DNA of 64,000 nucleotides from RGIG3513 sp045658985 (GTDB lineage: Bacteria > Bacillota > Clostridia > Oscillospirales > Butyricicoccaceae). A program made the translations under genes and the position numbers. A model generated the notes under the pieces. It was not told the DNA's origin and made no database searches. It worked only from the letters and a program-made list of their open reading frames with translations. Positions 1-8,212 of the stretch are shown here, in pieces; within the stretch, counting starts at the first letter, position 1; each line of letters starts with the position of its first letter. The stretch lies in contig JAZOWC010000004.1 of NCBI GenBank assembly GCA_045658985.1, positions 1 to 64,000 of the forward strand, written 5' to 3'.

Positions 1-45
1 GAGCTTAGCACTAAGTTTATATTCCATTCTTTGTTGGGATGTCAT
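1..45 (-). CDS. 5' end of an unidentified gene, cut by the window edge
   Basis: Only the first 15 codons lie in the window; they read MTSQQRMEYKLSAKL. The ATG at 45-43 has AGAGGT (complement at 52-57) six bases upstream, and a good promoter lies at 86-114, so the start is well supported although the product cannot be named from so few residues. The frame is open to base 1. The gene sits beyond the hairpin at 131-181 and is probably its own transcription unit. Confidence 0.55.
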   Translation of the reverse strand, partial: MTSQQRMEYKLSAKL

Positions 46-85
46 AACAATACCTCTTTTCATAAAACGCGTACCTTTAATATAT

Positions 86-114
86 ATTATACAAAAAAAA
101 CTTATATCTTGCAA
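86..114 (-). promoter_or_regulatory. Sigma-A-type promoter of the left-edge gene
   Basis: On the minus strand TTGCAA (109-114) and TATAAT (86-91) are separated by exactly 17 bases. The promoter lies 40 bases upstream of the ATG at 45, with a poly-T stretch in the spacer. Confidence 0.6.
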
Positions 115-130
115 CCGCCTCGAAACTAAC

Positions 131-181
131 AATGATAAGCATCGAACCCTCGGAAATACCGAGGGTTCGATGCTTATCATT
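131..181 (-). terminator. Perfect 23-bp hairpin downstream of the GNAT gene
   Basis: Bases 131-153 are exactly complementary to 159-181 with a five-base loop (aaata). It begins 10 bases after the end of the acetyltransferase gene. The T-tract on the minus side is weak (GTTAGTTTC), so it may act as a terminator or as an mRNA 3'-end stabiliser for the trmD operon. Confidence 0.65.
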
Positions 182-191
182 TGCTATTGAT

Positions 192-728
192 TTATATATC
201 GCTCTTCAATATAGCGTATCGGTGGCAGTCGTGGTAGCCGATGCGGTTGCGGTAGAGCTCACGCGCCATGCCTTCGTACTGCATACCGATCTTGCGCAGA
301 ACGCCGCCGGAGGCAGGGTTTTTGACCGAGTGGGCAGCTGCGATACGGTTGATGCCCCGCTGCTCCATCAGGTAGGTTATGACCTCGCCTGCAGCCTCGG
401 ATGCAAGTCCTCTGCCCCAATACTCACGGCTGACGGTAAAGCCGATCTCGCCGCTGTTGTCCTTGTGATTGAGTTTAACGCGCACGTCGCCGATGTACTC
501 ACCGGTTTCTTTGAGCTCTATGGCGCGGCGGAAGTATTCGCCGTCACCCTCTCTGAGGCAGCGCCCGATCCACGCCTGAGCCTGCTCGGGGCTCTCATAG
601 GGATTGACGTGCAAAAATCGGGTGGTCTCATCGTCGGACATAATTGCAAACATTCTCTCTGCGTCTCTGTCCTCAAAAGGACGCAAAATCAGACGGGGTG
701 TGATCAGGACCTTGGCCGGAGTCTGCAT
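192..728 (-). CDS. GNAT family N-acetyltransferase (RimJ/RimL type)
   Basis: This 178-residue protein has the layout of the Acetyltransf_3 branch of GNAT enzymes: an N-terminal TPRLILRPF strand, a central EIGFTV segment, the acetyl-CoA pyrophosphate-binding loop YWGRGLASEA, and the closing NPASGGVLRKIGMQYEG motif. Such enzymes transfer acetyl from acetyl-CoA to amines, including ribosomal protein N-termini; the actual substrate cannot be read here. It is the last gene of the minus-strand run with trmD, three bases after it, and is followed by a strong hairpin. The family call is firm and the substrate unknown. Confidence 0.85.
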   Translation of the reverse strand: MQTPAKVLITPRLILRPFEDRDAERMFAIMSDDETTRFLHVNPYESPEQAQAWIGRCLREGDGEYFRRAIELKETGEYIGDVRVKLNHKDNSGEIGFTVSREYWGRGLASEAAGEVITYLMEQRGINRIAAAHSVKNPASGGVLRKIGMQYEGMARELYRNRIGYHDCHRYAILKSDI

Positions 729-731
729 ATC

Positions 732-1445
732 TCATACCTCCAAAAGTTTTTTATCTTCTTTGGAAAGCTCAAGTTTTTCAAACATATCGGGTCTGAGTGC
801 GCGGGTAAGCTCCAGAGACTGCTTGCGCCGCCATTTGCGGATATTCTCGTGATGGCCGGACATCAGAACCTCGGGCACACGCATATCACGCCACACCTCG
901 GGGCGGGTATACTGAGGATACTCCAGCACACCCGCAAAATGGCTCTCGTCCTCAAAGGATGCATTCTCGGCCAGCACGCCGGGCACCATTCTGCACACGG
1001 CATCGGCTATGGTAACGGCCGCTATCTCGCCGCCGGTGAGCACAAAGTCGCCCAGGGATACTTCCTCGTCGATGCAGGTGTCGATAAATCTCTGGTCGAT
1101 GCCCTCATAGTGGCCGCAGACGATGGCAAATCTCTGCCGCTCGAGGAGTTCACAGGCTTTGTGCTGATTAAAAGTCCTGCCCCTCGGTGACATGAGCAGG
1201 GTGTGGACGTCTTCCCCGCCCTTGATGTCCTCAAGGCATCGGGCCAAAGGCTCGCAGAGCATTATCATACCCTGACCGCCGCCGTAGGGGTAATCGTCGG
1301 TGCGGCGGTAGCGGTCGGTGCAGTAGTCGCGGATGTTGTGGCATCTAATGTCCAGAAGCCCGTCTCTGCGGCCTCTGCCGATCATACTCTCACCCAAAAA
1401 GGCATCCACCGCCTCGGGGAACAGTGTAAGTATATCAATCCTCAT
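732..1445 (-). CDS. trmD: tRNA (guanine-N1-)-methyltransferase TrmD
   Basis: TrmD uses S-adenosylmethionine to make m1G37 next to the anticodon, preventing +1 frameshifts. The 237 residues begin MRIDILTLFPE and carry the SPOUT-knot segments HYEGIDQRF and SLGDFVLTGGE, with family-typical length. The start at 1445 overlaps the end of rimM by 11 bases, so the two are translationally coupled. The order rimM-trmD is widespread in bacteria, although the usual rpsP and rplS are not adjacent here. Confidence 0.97.
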   Translation of the reverse strand: MRIDILTLFPEAVDAFLGESMIGRGRRDGLLDIRCHNIRDYCTDRYRRTDDYPYGGGQGMIMLCEPLARCLEDIKGGEDVHTLLMSPRGRTFNQHKACELLERQRFAIVCGHYEGIDQRFIDTCIDEEVSLGDFVLTGGEIAAVTIADAVCRMVPGVLAENASFEDESHFAGVLEYPQYTRPEVWRDMRVPEVLMSGHHENIRKWRRKQSLELTRALRPDMFEKLELSKEDKKLLEV

Positions 1446-1935
1446 CGGGCAGCATTCCTTCGATAGTTTCTATTTCCACGGTCTGTTTTTTGAGGTCAAA
1501 CCCTCTGGAAAAAGCAGGCACATCGGGCACAAGTATCTCTCTGCCCTCGCTCTCGATGATATAGAGCATGGATGCGGTGCTCTCGCGCACCTCGCGCAGC
1601 TTGCCTATGACCCGCTGCACACGGCGGTCGAACACGTCAAAGCCGTACAGGTCGCTGTAAAACACGTGACCGCGGGGCATATCGATATCCTTGCGGTCGG
1701 CAAAGATGGCCTTGCCCTTGAGGCGCATGGCATCCTCAACGGTATTGATGCCCTGAAGACGGGCCAGCACAAACCCCTTGTGGCTGCGGGAGGACAGCAC
1801 CTCAAAGGTCTCGCTGCCCGTGCTGATGCGTGAAATACGCTTGAAGAATCCCTCGTCGCAGTAGCTGTCGATCTTGACCTCCCCTGCGATGCCGTGGGTG
1901 TTGATTATTCTGCCGCACTCGATCGTCTGATTCAT
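1435..1935 (-). CDS. rimM: Ribosome maturation factor RimM
   Basis: RimM binds S19 and helps 30S assembly and 16S processing. The 166-residue protein shows the two-domain layout: an N-terminal RimM barrel starting GRIINTHGIAGEVKI and a PRC-barrel-like C-terminal half with the segment REILVPDVPAF. It overlaps trmD downstream and shares four bases (ATGA) with the upstream membrane-protein gene, so the four genes look like one operon. Length is normal. Confidence 0.95.
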   Translation of the reverse strand: MNQTIECGRIINTHGIAGEVKIDSYCDEGFFKRISRISTGSETFEVLSSRSHKGFVLARLQGINTVEDAMRLKGKAIFADRKDIDMPRGHVFYSDLYGFDVFDRRVQRVIGKLREVRESTASMLYIIESEGREILVPDVPAFSRGFDLKKQTVEIETIEGMLPDED

Positions 1936-2417
1936 TGCTCGTTGTTCCTCTCACGGGGAGATACGCGCTCGGCCAGCTTGATCTTGTGGGATTTGAGGCG
2001 GTTCTCCACCTCATCGCGGTCAGAATTGTGGAAGGCCATAACGTACTCCTTGTTGGCACCGTGGATGCGGAGCAGGAAGCGTTTTTCGGTGACGCCCTCT
2101 ATGGCATAAAACTCCATCTCGGTAAAGGGTATGCGTCTGCCGTTGTATATAAGGCCGCCCTCGGCAAGACCCGACTTGACCAGCAGGCTGGCGCCGAGGA
2201 AAACGATCATTCCCGCAGGAGCCATCCAGGGGTACTGGAACTGCTCAAGCTTGACGAACACCAGCAGGCAGATAGCCGCAAACATAATCAGATTGCCGAT
2301 AAACATACCGGAGACCGAGCCTTTGAGCTGAACCTGACGGTTGAGAGAGGTGGCGATCATGGTCTTGACCAGCAAAAACGCCACGATAAGTGTAAGTACG
2401 AGATCGTAAGTTTTCAT
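1932..2417 (-). CDS. Membrane protein with a C-terminal PH-like domain, function unknown
   Basis: The 161-residue product has three hydrophobic segments (about residues 4-20, 37-56 and 64-80) followed by a soluble C-terminal half of about 75 residues containing GGLIYNGRRIPFTEMEFYAIE, which resembles small membrane-anchored PH-like/DUF5673 proteins of Clostridia; that likeness is from memory and not certain. It is the first gene of the rimM-trmD-GNAT run, with GGAGG six bases before the ATG, and overlaps rimM by four bases. No enzymatic motif is visible. Confidence 0.75.
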   Translation of the reverse strand: MKTYDLVLTLIVAFLLVKTMIATSLNRQVQLKGSVSGMFIGNLIMFAAICLLVFVKLEQFQYPWMAPAGMIVFLGASLLVKSGLAEGGLIYNGRRIPFTEMEFYAIEGVTEKRFLLRIHGANKEYVMAFHNSDRDEVENRLKSHKIKLAERVSPRERNNEQ

Positions 2418-2447
2418 ATATCCTCCAAAGCTGTTTATATCTATTTA

Positions 2448-2476
2448 ATTATAACAGTTTTGCGCTCAAAAATCAA
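2448..2476 (-). promoter_or_regulatory. Promoter of the membrane protein-rimM-trmD operon
   Basis: On the minus strand TTGATT (2471-2476) and TATAAT (2448-2453) are 17 bases apart, 31 bases before the ATG at 2417. Confidence 0.65.
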
Positions 2477-2484
2477 TGCGGCGA

Positions 2485-2513
2485 TTGACTTTTAGGTTTC
2501 TAATGTGTAAACT
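2485..2513 (+). promoter_or_regulatory. Promoter of the CE15-like hydrolase gene
   Basis: TTGACT (2485-2490) and TAAACT (2508-2513) with 17-base spacing, 26 bases before the chosen ATG. It is divergent from the promoter at 2448-2476. Confidence 0.5.
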
Positions 2514-2538
2514 TTATGTAAGAAAGGTCGTGTTTTCA

Positions 2539-3573
2539 ATGCTGAAAGAACGTATAACTCAGCTGTCTCTGCCCCCATTCCCCCAAAGCCGTGAGCAGGC
2601 GCTGGATATGCTGCTGCGCGAGGAATACGGATATCTGCCCCCAAAGCCCGTGAGCATGAGCCGGGAGGTTTTGGAGACCACCGAGCGATTCTGCGCGGGC
2701 AAGGCGCCCCTCACCAAGGTGCAGCTCAACTGCGTCATGCCTGAGGGCGGGACTTTTTCCTTCCCCGTATACTGCATGATCCCCGCAGACGGCAAAAAAC
2801 ATCCCGCATTCGTGCACCTAAACTTCCGCACCGCCCTGCCCGACATGTATCAGCCCAGCGAGGAGCTGTGCGACAACGGCTATGCGGTGTTTACCATCTG
2901 CTACAATGACATCACCCGCGACAACGGCGATTTCAGCGACGGACTGGCAGGAGTGCTGTACCCAAGCGGCGAGAGAACATCGGACACAGACTGCGGCAAG
3001 ATAGCCATGTGGGCATGGGCATCGCACAGAGTCATGGACTACATCTGCACCCTCGACAGTATAGATCACTCCCGTGTCAGCGTCATCGGCCACTCCCGAC
3101 TGGGCAAGACTGCCCTGCTGGCAGGCACCACCGACGAGCGGTTCTTCTGCGCCATATCCAACGACTCGGGCTGCTCGGGCGCGGCTATAACCCGCGATAA
3201 GCGCGGCGAGAGGGTCAAGGATATCGTGGATAGGTTCCCCTTCTGGTTCTGCAAGAACTACTATAAATACTCCGAGCGGGAGAGCGAAATGCCCTTTGAT
3301 CAGCACTGGCTGATCGCGCTGATGGCACCCAGATACGCCTACGTCTGCTCTGCCGAAAAGGACATCTGGGCAGACCCTGTCAGCGAGCATCTGGCCTGCT
3401 TTGCCGCAGGTGAGGTGTACGGCGAGGGCGGATTTGTCACCCCCGACAGAGCCCCTGCGGTGGGCGACAGATTCCACGAGGGACGCATAGGATACCATCT
3501 GAGGCCCGGTCTGCACTTCCTCGGGCGCGAGGATTGGCTCAATTATATGGCCTTTCTTGGCCGAAAGCTATGA
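2539..3573 (+). CDS. Alpha/beta hydrolase resembling CE15 glucuronoyl esterases
   Basis: The 344-residue protein has the nucleophile elbow GHSRLGK (Ser186), the G-x-S-R-x-G-K signature of the CE15/acetyl-xylan esterase-like clan, and a late HFLGREDW segment that can supply the catalytic histidine. CE15 enzymes cleave lignin-glucuronoxylan esters; related proteins act on other sugar esters. I start at 2539 rather than the upstream in-frame ATG at 2476 because AGAAAGG precedes 2539 and the promoter lies between the two. No signal peptide is visible, so it is probably cytoplasmic. It stands alone, upstream of the CoA-transferase genes. Confidence 0.75.
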   Translation: MLKERITQLSLPPFPQSREQALDMLLREEYGYLPPKPVSMSREVLETTERFCAGKAPLTKVQLNCVMPEGGTFSFPVYCMIPADGKKHPAFVHLNFRTALPDMYQPSEELCDNGYAVFTICYNDITRDNGDFSDGLAGVLYPSGERTSDTDCGKIAMWAWASHRVMDYICTLDSIDHSRVSVIGHSRLGKTALLAGTTDERFFCAISNDSGCSGAAITRDKRGERVKDIVDRFPFWFCKNYYKYSERESEMPFDQHWLIALMAPRYAYVCSAEKDIWADPVSEHLACFAAGEVYGEGGFVTPDRAPAVGDRFHEGRIGYHLRPGLHFLGREDWLNYMAFLGRKL

Positions 3574-3591
3574 ATTGTTCCAATTCTTGTA

Positions 3592-3620
3592 TTGATTTTA
3601 TCGGGAATATATTATATACT
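3592..3620 (+). promoter_or_regulatory. Promoter of the CoA-transferase operon
   Basis: TTGATT (3592-3597) and TATACT (3615-3620) with 17-base spacing, 50 bases before the atoD ATG, which itself follows AAGGAGG. Confidence 0.6.
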
Positions 3621-3670
3621 TTAAGATAGTGAGTTAATTTAATTATTTTATTTTAAGGAGGCACATTCCT

Positions 3671-4354
3671 ATGGCCAAAATAATCACATCCAAGGAAGCT
3701 GCTGCTCTTATCAAGAGCGGAGACTCCGTAATGTTCGGCGGCTTTATGGGCTGCGGCACAGCACAGAACGTTGTTAACGAGCTGGCAAAGCTGGGCACCG
3801 ACAACCTGACCGCTATGTGCAACGACGGTGCAAAGACTCTGCCCGACGGCACCTTCTACGGTATTTCCGAGCTGATCCACAACAAGCAGTTCAAGAAGTT
3901 CTACGCTACCCACATCGGTCTGAACCCCGAAGTCGGCCAGCAGATGAACGAAGGTACCATGGAAGTCGTTCTGATCCCCCAGGGCTCTTTTGCTGAGATG
4001 CTCCGCGCAGGCGGCGCAGGTCTGGGCGGCGTTATCACCCCCACCGGTGTCGGCACCATCATCGAAGGCTACGAGTACGTTCAGGGCAAGGTCAACTACG
4101 ACGGCGTTGACTACCTGATCCTCAAGCCCCTCAAGGCTGACTTTGCAGTTCTCAAGGGCTACAAGGTTGACAAGGCAGGTAACATCTGCTACCACGGCAC
4201 CGCCCGTAACTTCAACCCCATGATGGCTACCGCTGCTAAGACTGTTATCGTTGAGGCTGAGAATCTCGTAGAGATCGGCGAGCTGGATCCCGATAACATT
4301 GTAACACCCGGTATGTTTGTCGATTACATTGTCTATGACGGAGGTAACAAATAA
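3671..4354 (+). CDS. atoD: Acetate/acetoacetate CoA-transferase, alpha subunit
   Basis: This is subunit A of a class I (two-subunit) CoA-transferase that moves CoA between acyl-CoA and acetate or acetoacetate, a step in butyrate/acetate metabolism. The 227 residues contain the family motifs GFMGCGTAQN near the N-terminus and GSFAEMLRAGGAGLGG with TPTGVGT around residues 105-130. The beta subunit follows with stop and start overlapping by one base. AAGGAGG precedes the ATG and the codon choice is strongly biased (GGC, ACC, CTG, AAG), which suggests high expression. Whether the preferred substrate is acetoacetate or butyryl-CoA cannot be read from sequence. Confidence 0.9.
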   Translation: MAKIITSKEAAALIKSGDSVMFGGFMGCGTAQNVVNELAKLGTDNLTAMCNDGAKTLPDGTFYGISELIHNKQFKKFYATHIGLNPEVGQQMNEGTMEVVLIPQGSFAEMLRAGGAGLGGVITPTGVGTIIEGYEYVQGKVNYDGVDYLILKPLKADFAVLKGYKVDKAGNICYHGTARNFNPMMATAAKTVIVEAENLVEIGELDPDNIVTPGMFVDYIVYDGGNK

Positions 4355-5016
4355 TGGATAAGGCTCAAATCAAGGCTGTCATCGCTGCCCGTGCAGCAAA
4401 GGAACTGAAAGACGGCGATATCGTCAATCTGGGTATCGGTATCCCCACCCTGATCCCCACCTACCTCCCCGAAGGCGTTAACATTCAGCTGCAGGCTGAG
4501 TGCGGCATGATCAATGCCGGCGGCGCTCCCGCTCCCGAAGATGCAGATCCCGCACACATCTGCGATGCAGGCGGATCCCCCGCTTCCATCCTGACCGGCG
4601 GCGCATTCATCGACTCCTCCATGTCCTTCACCATGATCCGCGGCGGCCACGTTAACGGCACCTTCCTGGGCGCTCTGCAGGTCGACGAAAAGGGCAACCT
4701 GGCAAACTGGATCATCCCCGGCAAGACCGTTCCCGGCATGGGCGGCGCTATGGACCTGGTTGTCGGCGCTAACAAGGTTATCGTTACCATGGAGCACACC
4801 GCAAAGGGCAACCACAAGATCCTCAAGGAGTGCACCCTGCCCCTGACCGCTGTCCACTGTGTTGACATGATCATCACCGAGATGGGCGTTATGAACGTTA
4901 CCGACAAGGGCATCGAGCTGGTTGAGATCCATCCCGAGTTCACCGTTGAGGACGTACAGGCTGCTACAGGCGCAACCCTGATCATCAGCCCCGACCTCAA
5001 GCCCATGGATCTGTAA
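4354..5016 (+). CDS. atoA: Acetate/acetoacetate CoA-transferase, beta subunit
   Basis: Subunit B carries the catalytic glutamate of the enzyme: the segment QAECGMINAG corresponds to the family EnGxxG motif and points to Glu49. The VNLGIGIPTL segment near residue 25 is the family N-terminal signature. The 220-residue length is normal. It overlaps atoD by one base (TAATG), giving equal translation of the two subunits, and shares the same biased codon usage. A terminator follows at once. Confidence 0.92.
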   Translation: MDKAQIKAVIAARAAKELKDGDIVNLGIGIPTLIPTYLPEGVNIQLQAECGMINAGGAPAPEDADPAHICDAGGSPASILTGGAFIDSSMSFTMIRGGHVNGTFLGALQVDEKGNLANWIIPGKTVPGMGGAMDLVVGANKVIVTMEHTAKGNHKILKECTLPLTAVHCVDMIITEMGVMNVTDKGIELVEIHPEFTVEDVQAATGATLIISPDLKPMDL

Positions 5017-5039
5017 GATTCAATAACTCACAAACCAAA

Positions 5040-5066
5040 ACAGACAGCTTCGGCTGTCTGTTTTTG
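5040..5066 (+). terminator. Terminator of the CoA-transferase operon
   Basis: CAGACAGC-ttcg-GCTGTCTG hairpin with a UUCG tetraloop followed by TTTTT, about 25 bases after the atoA stop. Confidence 0.85.
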
Positions 5067-5076
5067 CTTTTTTTAA

Positions 5077-5115
5077 AAAATCCGCTGCAGGAAACTCTGC
5101 AGCGGATTTTTGATC
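5077..5115. terminator. Bidirectional terminator between atoA and dnaJ
   Basis: AAAATCCGCTGCAG (5077-5090) pairs with CTGCAGCGGATTTT (5097-5110) around a six-base loop, with A and T tracts on both sides. It ends the dnaK operon on the minus strand and backs up the plus-strand terminator. Confidence 0.85.
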
Positions 5116-5116
5116 A

Positions 5117-6271
5117 TTATTTGAATATATCCTTGACCTTGTCAAAAAAGCTCTTTTTGTGCTCGTACTGGCTGTCTCCGCATTCTTTTTCGAACTCGCG
5201 GAGCATTTCTTTTTCTTTTTTGGTCAGGTTCTTGGGGGTCTCGATGTACACGCGGACGTACTGATCGCCCTTGCCGCGGCCGTTGATAGACTTGATGCCG
5301 CTGCCGCGCAGACGGAACACGGTACCCGTCTGTGTGCCCTCGGGCAGGTCATACTCAACCTTGCCCTCCAGCGTGGGGACTACCAGCTTGGCGCCCAGAC
5401 ATGCCTGAACAAAGGAGATGGGCATATCCAGAATGACGTCGTTGCCCTCGCGCTTGAACAGCTTGTGCTCACGGACGCTGACGGTAACATAAACGTCACC
5501 CGAGGGGCCGCCGTTTGTGCCGCGGTTGCCCTCGCCTCTGACCGAGACGGTCTGTCCGTCATCGATACCTGCGGGGATGCCAACCTTGATCTTGCGGCTC
5601 TTGCGGATTTTGCCGGTGCCGCGGCAGGTGTCGCAGGGGTCTTTGATGACCTTGCCCGTACCGCCGCAATGACGGCAGGGGGATGCCGACTGGAACACAC
5701 CGAAGGGTGTGCGCTGCTGGCTCATTACCTGACCTGTGCCGTGACATACCGAGCAGGTCTCGGCCTTGGTGCCCTTCTTGGCGCCGGTGCCCGAGCAGTC
5801 GGGGCAGTTCTCCACGCGGGTGACTGTGACCTCCTTCTCGCAGCCGAATGCGGCCTCCTCAAAGGTCAGCTGTACGCTGACGCGGACGTTCTCGCCGCGG
5901 GTGGGGCCGTTCTGACGCTGAGAGCCTCCTCCGCCGCCAAAACCGAACATACTGCCGAAAATATCGCCCAGATCCACGCCGCCAAATCCTCCGAAGCCGC
6001 CGAAACCGCCGCCTCCGCCTGCACCTGCGCCGTAGTTGGGATCAATGCCCGCCCAGCCGAACTGATCGTAGCGGGATTTCTTCTCCTTGTCGCTCAGCAC
6101 CTCGTAAGCAGCGTTGACCTCCTTCATCTTTTCCTCGGCGGTCTTGTCGCCGGGGTTTAAGTCGGGATGGTATTTTTTTGCCAGTTTTCTGTAGGCTTTT
6201 TTGATCTCTTCGTCCGAGGCGCCCTTCTGTATCTCAAGCACCTCATAAAGATCGCGCCGCTCTTCACTCAT
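5117..6271 (-). CDS. dnaJ: Chaperone protein DnaJ
   Basis: DnaJ delivers unfolded proteins to DnaK and stimulates its ATPase. From the chosen ATG at 6271 (TAGGAG upstream) the 384 residues show the J-domain with HPD at 35-37, a long Gly/Phe-rich linker, four CxxCxGxG zinc repeats and the C-terminal substrate domain, a full type I DnaJ. An in-frame start at 6310 lacks a ribosome binding site. It is last in hrcA-grpE-dnaK-dnaJ and separated from dnaK by 78 bases containing a GC-rich hairpin. Confidence 0.97.
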   Translation of the reverse strand: MSEERRDLYEVLEIQKGASDEEIKKAYRKLAKKYHPDLNPGDKTAEEKMKEVNAAYEVLSDKEKKSRYDQFGWAGIDPNYGAGAGGGGGFGGFGGFGGVDLGDIFGSMFGFGGGGGSQRQNGPTRGENVRVSVQLTFEEAAFGCEKEVTVTRVENCPDCSGTGAKKGTKAETCSVCHGTGQVMSQQRTPFGVFQSASPCRHCGGTGKVIKDPCDTCRGTGKIRKSRKIKVGIPAGIDDGQTVSVRGEGNRGTNGGPSGDVYVTVSVREHKLFKREGNDVILDMPISFVQACLGAKLVVPTLEGKVEYDLPEGTQTGTVFRLRGSGIKSINGRGKGDQYVRVYIETPKNLTKKEKEMLREFEKECGDSQYEHKKSFFDKVKDIFK

Positions 6272-6309
6272 ATATGTTCTCCTAAACTGTCTTGTGCATA
6301 AACGCAGCA

Positions 6310-6338
6310 CACGGGCGGGAAAAATACCCCGCCCCGTG
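6310..6338 (-). other. GC-rich hairpin between dnaK and dnaJ
   Basis: CACGGGCGGG (6310-6319) can pair with the CCCGCCCCGTG stretch ending at 6338, without a following T-tract. It sits just after the dnaK stop and may protect the dnaK part of the mRNA or lower dnaJ expression; that is inference. Confidence 0.5.
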
Positions 6339-6349
6339 ATGCATGATCT

Positions 6350-8167
6350 TTACTTGTTGTCGTCCTCGTCGACCTTCTTGTAGTCGGCGTCGTAGACGTT
6401 GTTGTCGGGCTGAGCCTGTGCGCCGTCCTGAGGTGCTGCCTGTGCGTACAGCTTCTCGGCGATTGCGTAGAAGCGCTTGGTCAGCTCCTCGCTGTCAGCC
6501 TTGATTGCCTCGATGTCCTCGCCCTTGAGGGTCTCCTTGAGCTTCTCGACCTGCTCGAGGATGGGAGCCTTCTCCTCCTCGGTGACCTTGTCGCCCAGCT
6601 CATTAAGGGTCTTTTCGGTCTGGTATACCATAGCCTCTGCGTTGTTGCGGGTGTCTACGGCTTCTTTCTTCTTCTTGTCTTCTTCGGCGAACTGCTCTGC
6701 ATCCTTGACAGCCTTCTCGATATCTTCCTGAGACAGGTTGGAGGAGGAGGAGATAGTGATCTTCTGCTCCTTGCCGGTGCCCAGATCCTTGGCGGAGACG
6801 TTTACGATACCGTTGGAGTCGATGTCAAAGCTGACCTCGATCTGGGGTACGCCGCGGGGTGCTGCGGGGATGCCGTCCAGATGGAATCTGCCCAGAGTCT
6901 TGTTGCCTGCTGCCATGTCGCGCTCGCCCTGCAGAACGTGGATCTCAACGGAGGGCTGATTGTCTGCAGCGGTGGAGAAGATCTGCTTCTTGTTTACGGG
7001 GATGGTGGTGTTGCGCTCGATGATACGGGTGCAAACGCCGCCCAGAGTCTCGATGCCCAGGGACAGAGGAGTTACGTCCAGAAGCAGCAGGTCCTTGACC
7101 TCGCCGCCCAGAACACCTGCCTGAATAGCAGCGCCGATAGCTACGCACTCATCGGGGTTGATGCCCTTGAAGGGATCCTTGCCGATGATGCCCTTGACTG
7201 CTTCCTGAACTGCGGGGATACGGCTGGAGCCGCCGACCAGCAGGATCTTGTTGATCTCGCTCTTCTCAAGGCCGCTGTCGCTCATTGCCTGACGGACGGG
7301 GCCCATGGTTGCCTCAACGAGGTCACGGGTCAGCTCGTCGAACTTTGCTCTGGACAGAGTCAGATCAAGATGTCTGGAGCCGTTTGCGTCTGCAAAGATA
7401 TAGGGCAGGTTGATGTTGCTGGTGGTCACGCCGGACAGCTCGATCTTGGCCTTCTCAGCTGCCTCGCGCAGACGCTGCATAGCCATCTTGTCGCCGCTGA
7501 GGTCAACGCCCTCGGCCTTCTTGAACTCGCCGAGCATCCACTTGACGATTCTCTCGTCAAAGTCGTCACCGCCCAGACGGTTGTTGCCTGCGGTTGCCAG
7601 AACTTCGATGGTGCCGTCGCCGATGGACAGGATGGATACGTCGAAAGTACCGCCGCCCAGATCGTAGACCATGATCTTCTGCTCATTCTCCTTGTCCATG
7701 CCATAAGCCAGTGCAGCTGCGGTGGGCTCGTTGATGATACGCAGAACCTCCAGACCTGCGATCTTGCCTGCATCCTTGGTTGCCTGACGCTGTGCGTCGG
7801 TGAAGTATGCGGGAACGGTGATAACAGCCTGAGAAACGGTGGTGCCCAGATATGCCTCTGCGTCGATCTTCAGCTTCTGCAGGATCATTGCGGAGATCTC
7901 CTGGGGAGAATATGCTTTGTCGTCGATAGTTGTTTTGTGGTCGGTGCCCATCTCGCGCTTGATGGATGTGATGGTTCTGGTGGGGTTGGTAACAGCCTGG
8001 CGCTTTGCCACCTGTCCTACCATACGCTCACCGGTCTTGGAAAATGCAACCACGGAAGGTGTGGTGCGTGCACCCTCGGCATTGGCGATAACGACAGGCT
8101 CGCCGCCTTCGATTACGCTTACGCAAGAGTTAGTTGTACCAAGGTCAATACCAATGATCTTTGCCAT
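6350..8167 (-). CDS. dnaK: Molecular chaperone DnaK (Hsp70)
   Basis: The ATP-dependent Hsp70 folds nascent and damaged proteins in the cytoplasm. The 605 residues begin MAKIIGIDLGTTNSCVSVIE (phosphate-1 loop), continue with YDLGGGTFDVS and the GGSSRIPAV segment of the nucleotide domain, and end in the substrate-binding domain and an acidic tail. The ORF lacks the ~25-residue insertion of proteobacterial DnaK near residue 80, as usual in Gram-positive bacteria. A CGGAGG site precedes the ATG; codon usage is strongly biased. Confidence 0.98.
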   Translation of the reverse strand: MAKIIGIDLGTTNSCVSVIEGGEPVVIANAEGARTTPSVVAFSKTGERMVGQVAKRQAVTNPTRTITSIKREMGTDHKTTIDDKAYSPQEISAMILQKLKIDAEAYLGTTVSQAVITVPAYFTDAQRQATKDAGKIAGLEVLRIINEPTAAALAYGMDKENEQKIMVYDLGGGTFDVSILSIGDGTIEVLATAGNNRLGGDDFDERIVKWMLGEFKKAEGVDLSGDKMAMQRLREAAEKAKIELSGVTTSNINLPYIFADANGSRHLDLTLSRAKFDELTRDLVEATMGPVRQAMSDSGLEKSEINKILLVGGSSRIPAVQEAVKGIIGKDPFKGINPDECVAIGAAIQAGVLGGEVKDLLLLDVTPLSLGIETLGGVCTRIIERNTTIPVNKKQIFSTAADNQPSVEIHVLQGERDMAAGNKTLGRFHLDGIPAAPRGVPQIEVSFDIDSNGIVNVSAKDLGTGKEQKITISSSSNLSQEDIEKAVKDAEQFAEEDKKKKEAVDTRNNAEAMVYQTEKTLNELGDKVTEEEKAPILEQVEKLKETLKGEDIEAIKADSEELTKRFYAIAEKLYAQAAPQDGAQAQPDNNVYDADYKKVDEDDNK

Positions 8168-8212
8168 GAGTTTTTCCTCCGATTATTATATATTTTTTAT
8201 TATTAACAAAAA

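Noticed and set aside
6881..8206. A 441-codon open frame opposite dnaK
   Set aside because: Long antisense frames are expected opposite strongly biased genes such as dnaK; the translation is Cys/Gly/Val-rich with no known fold.
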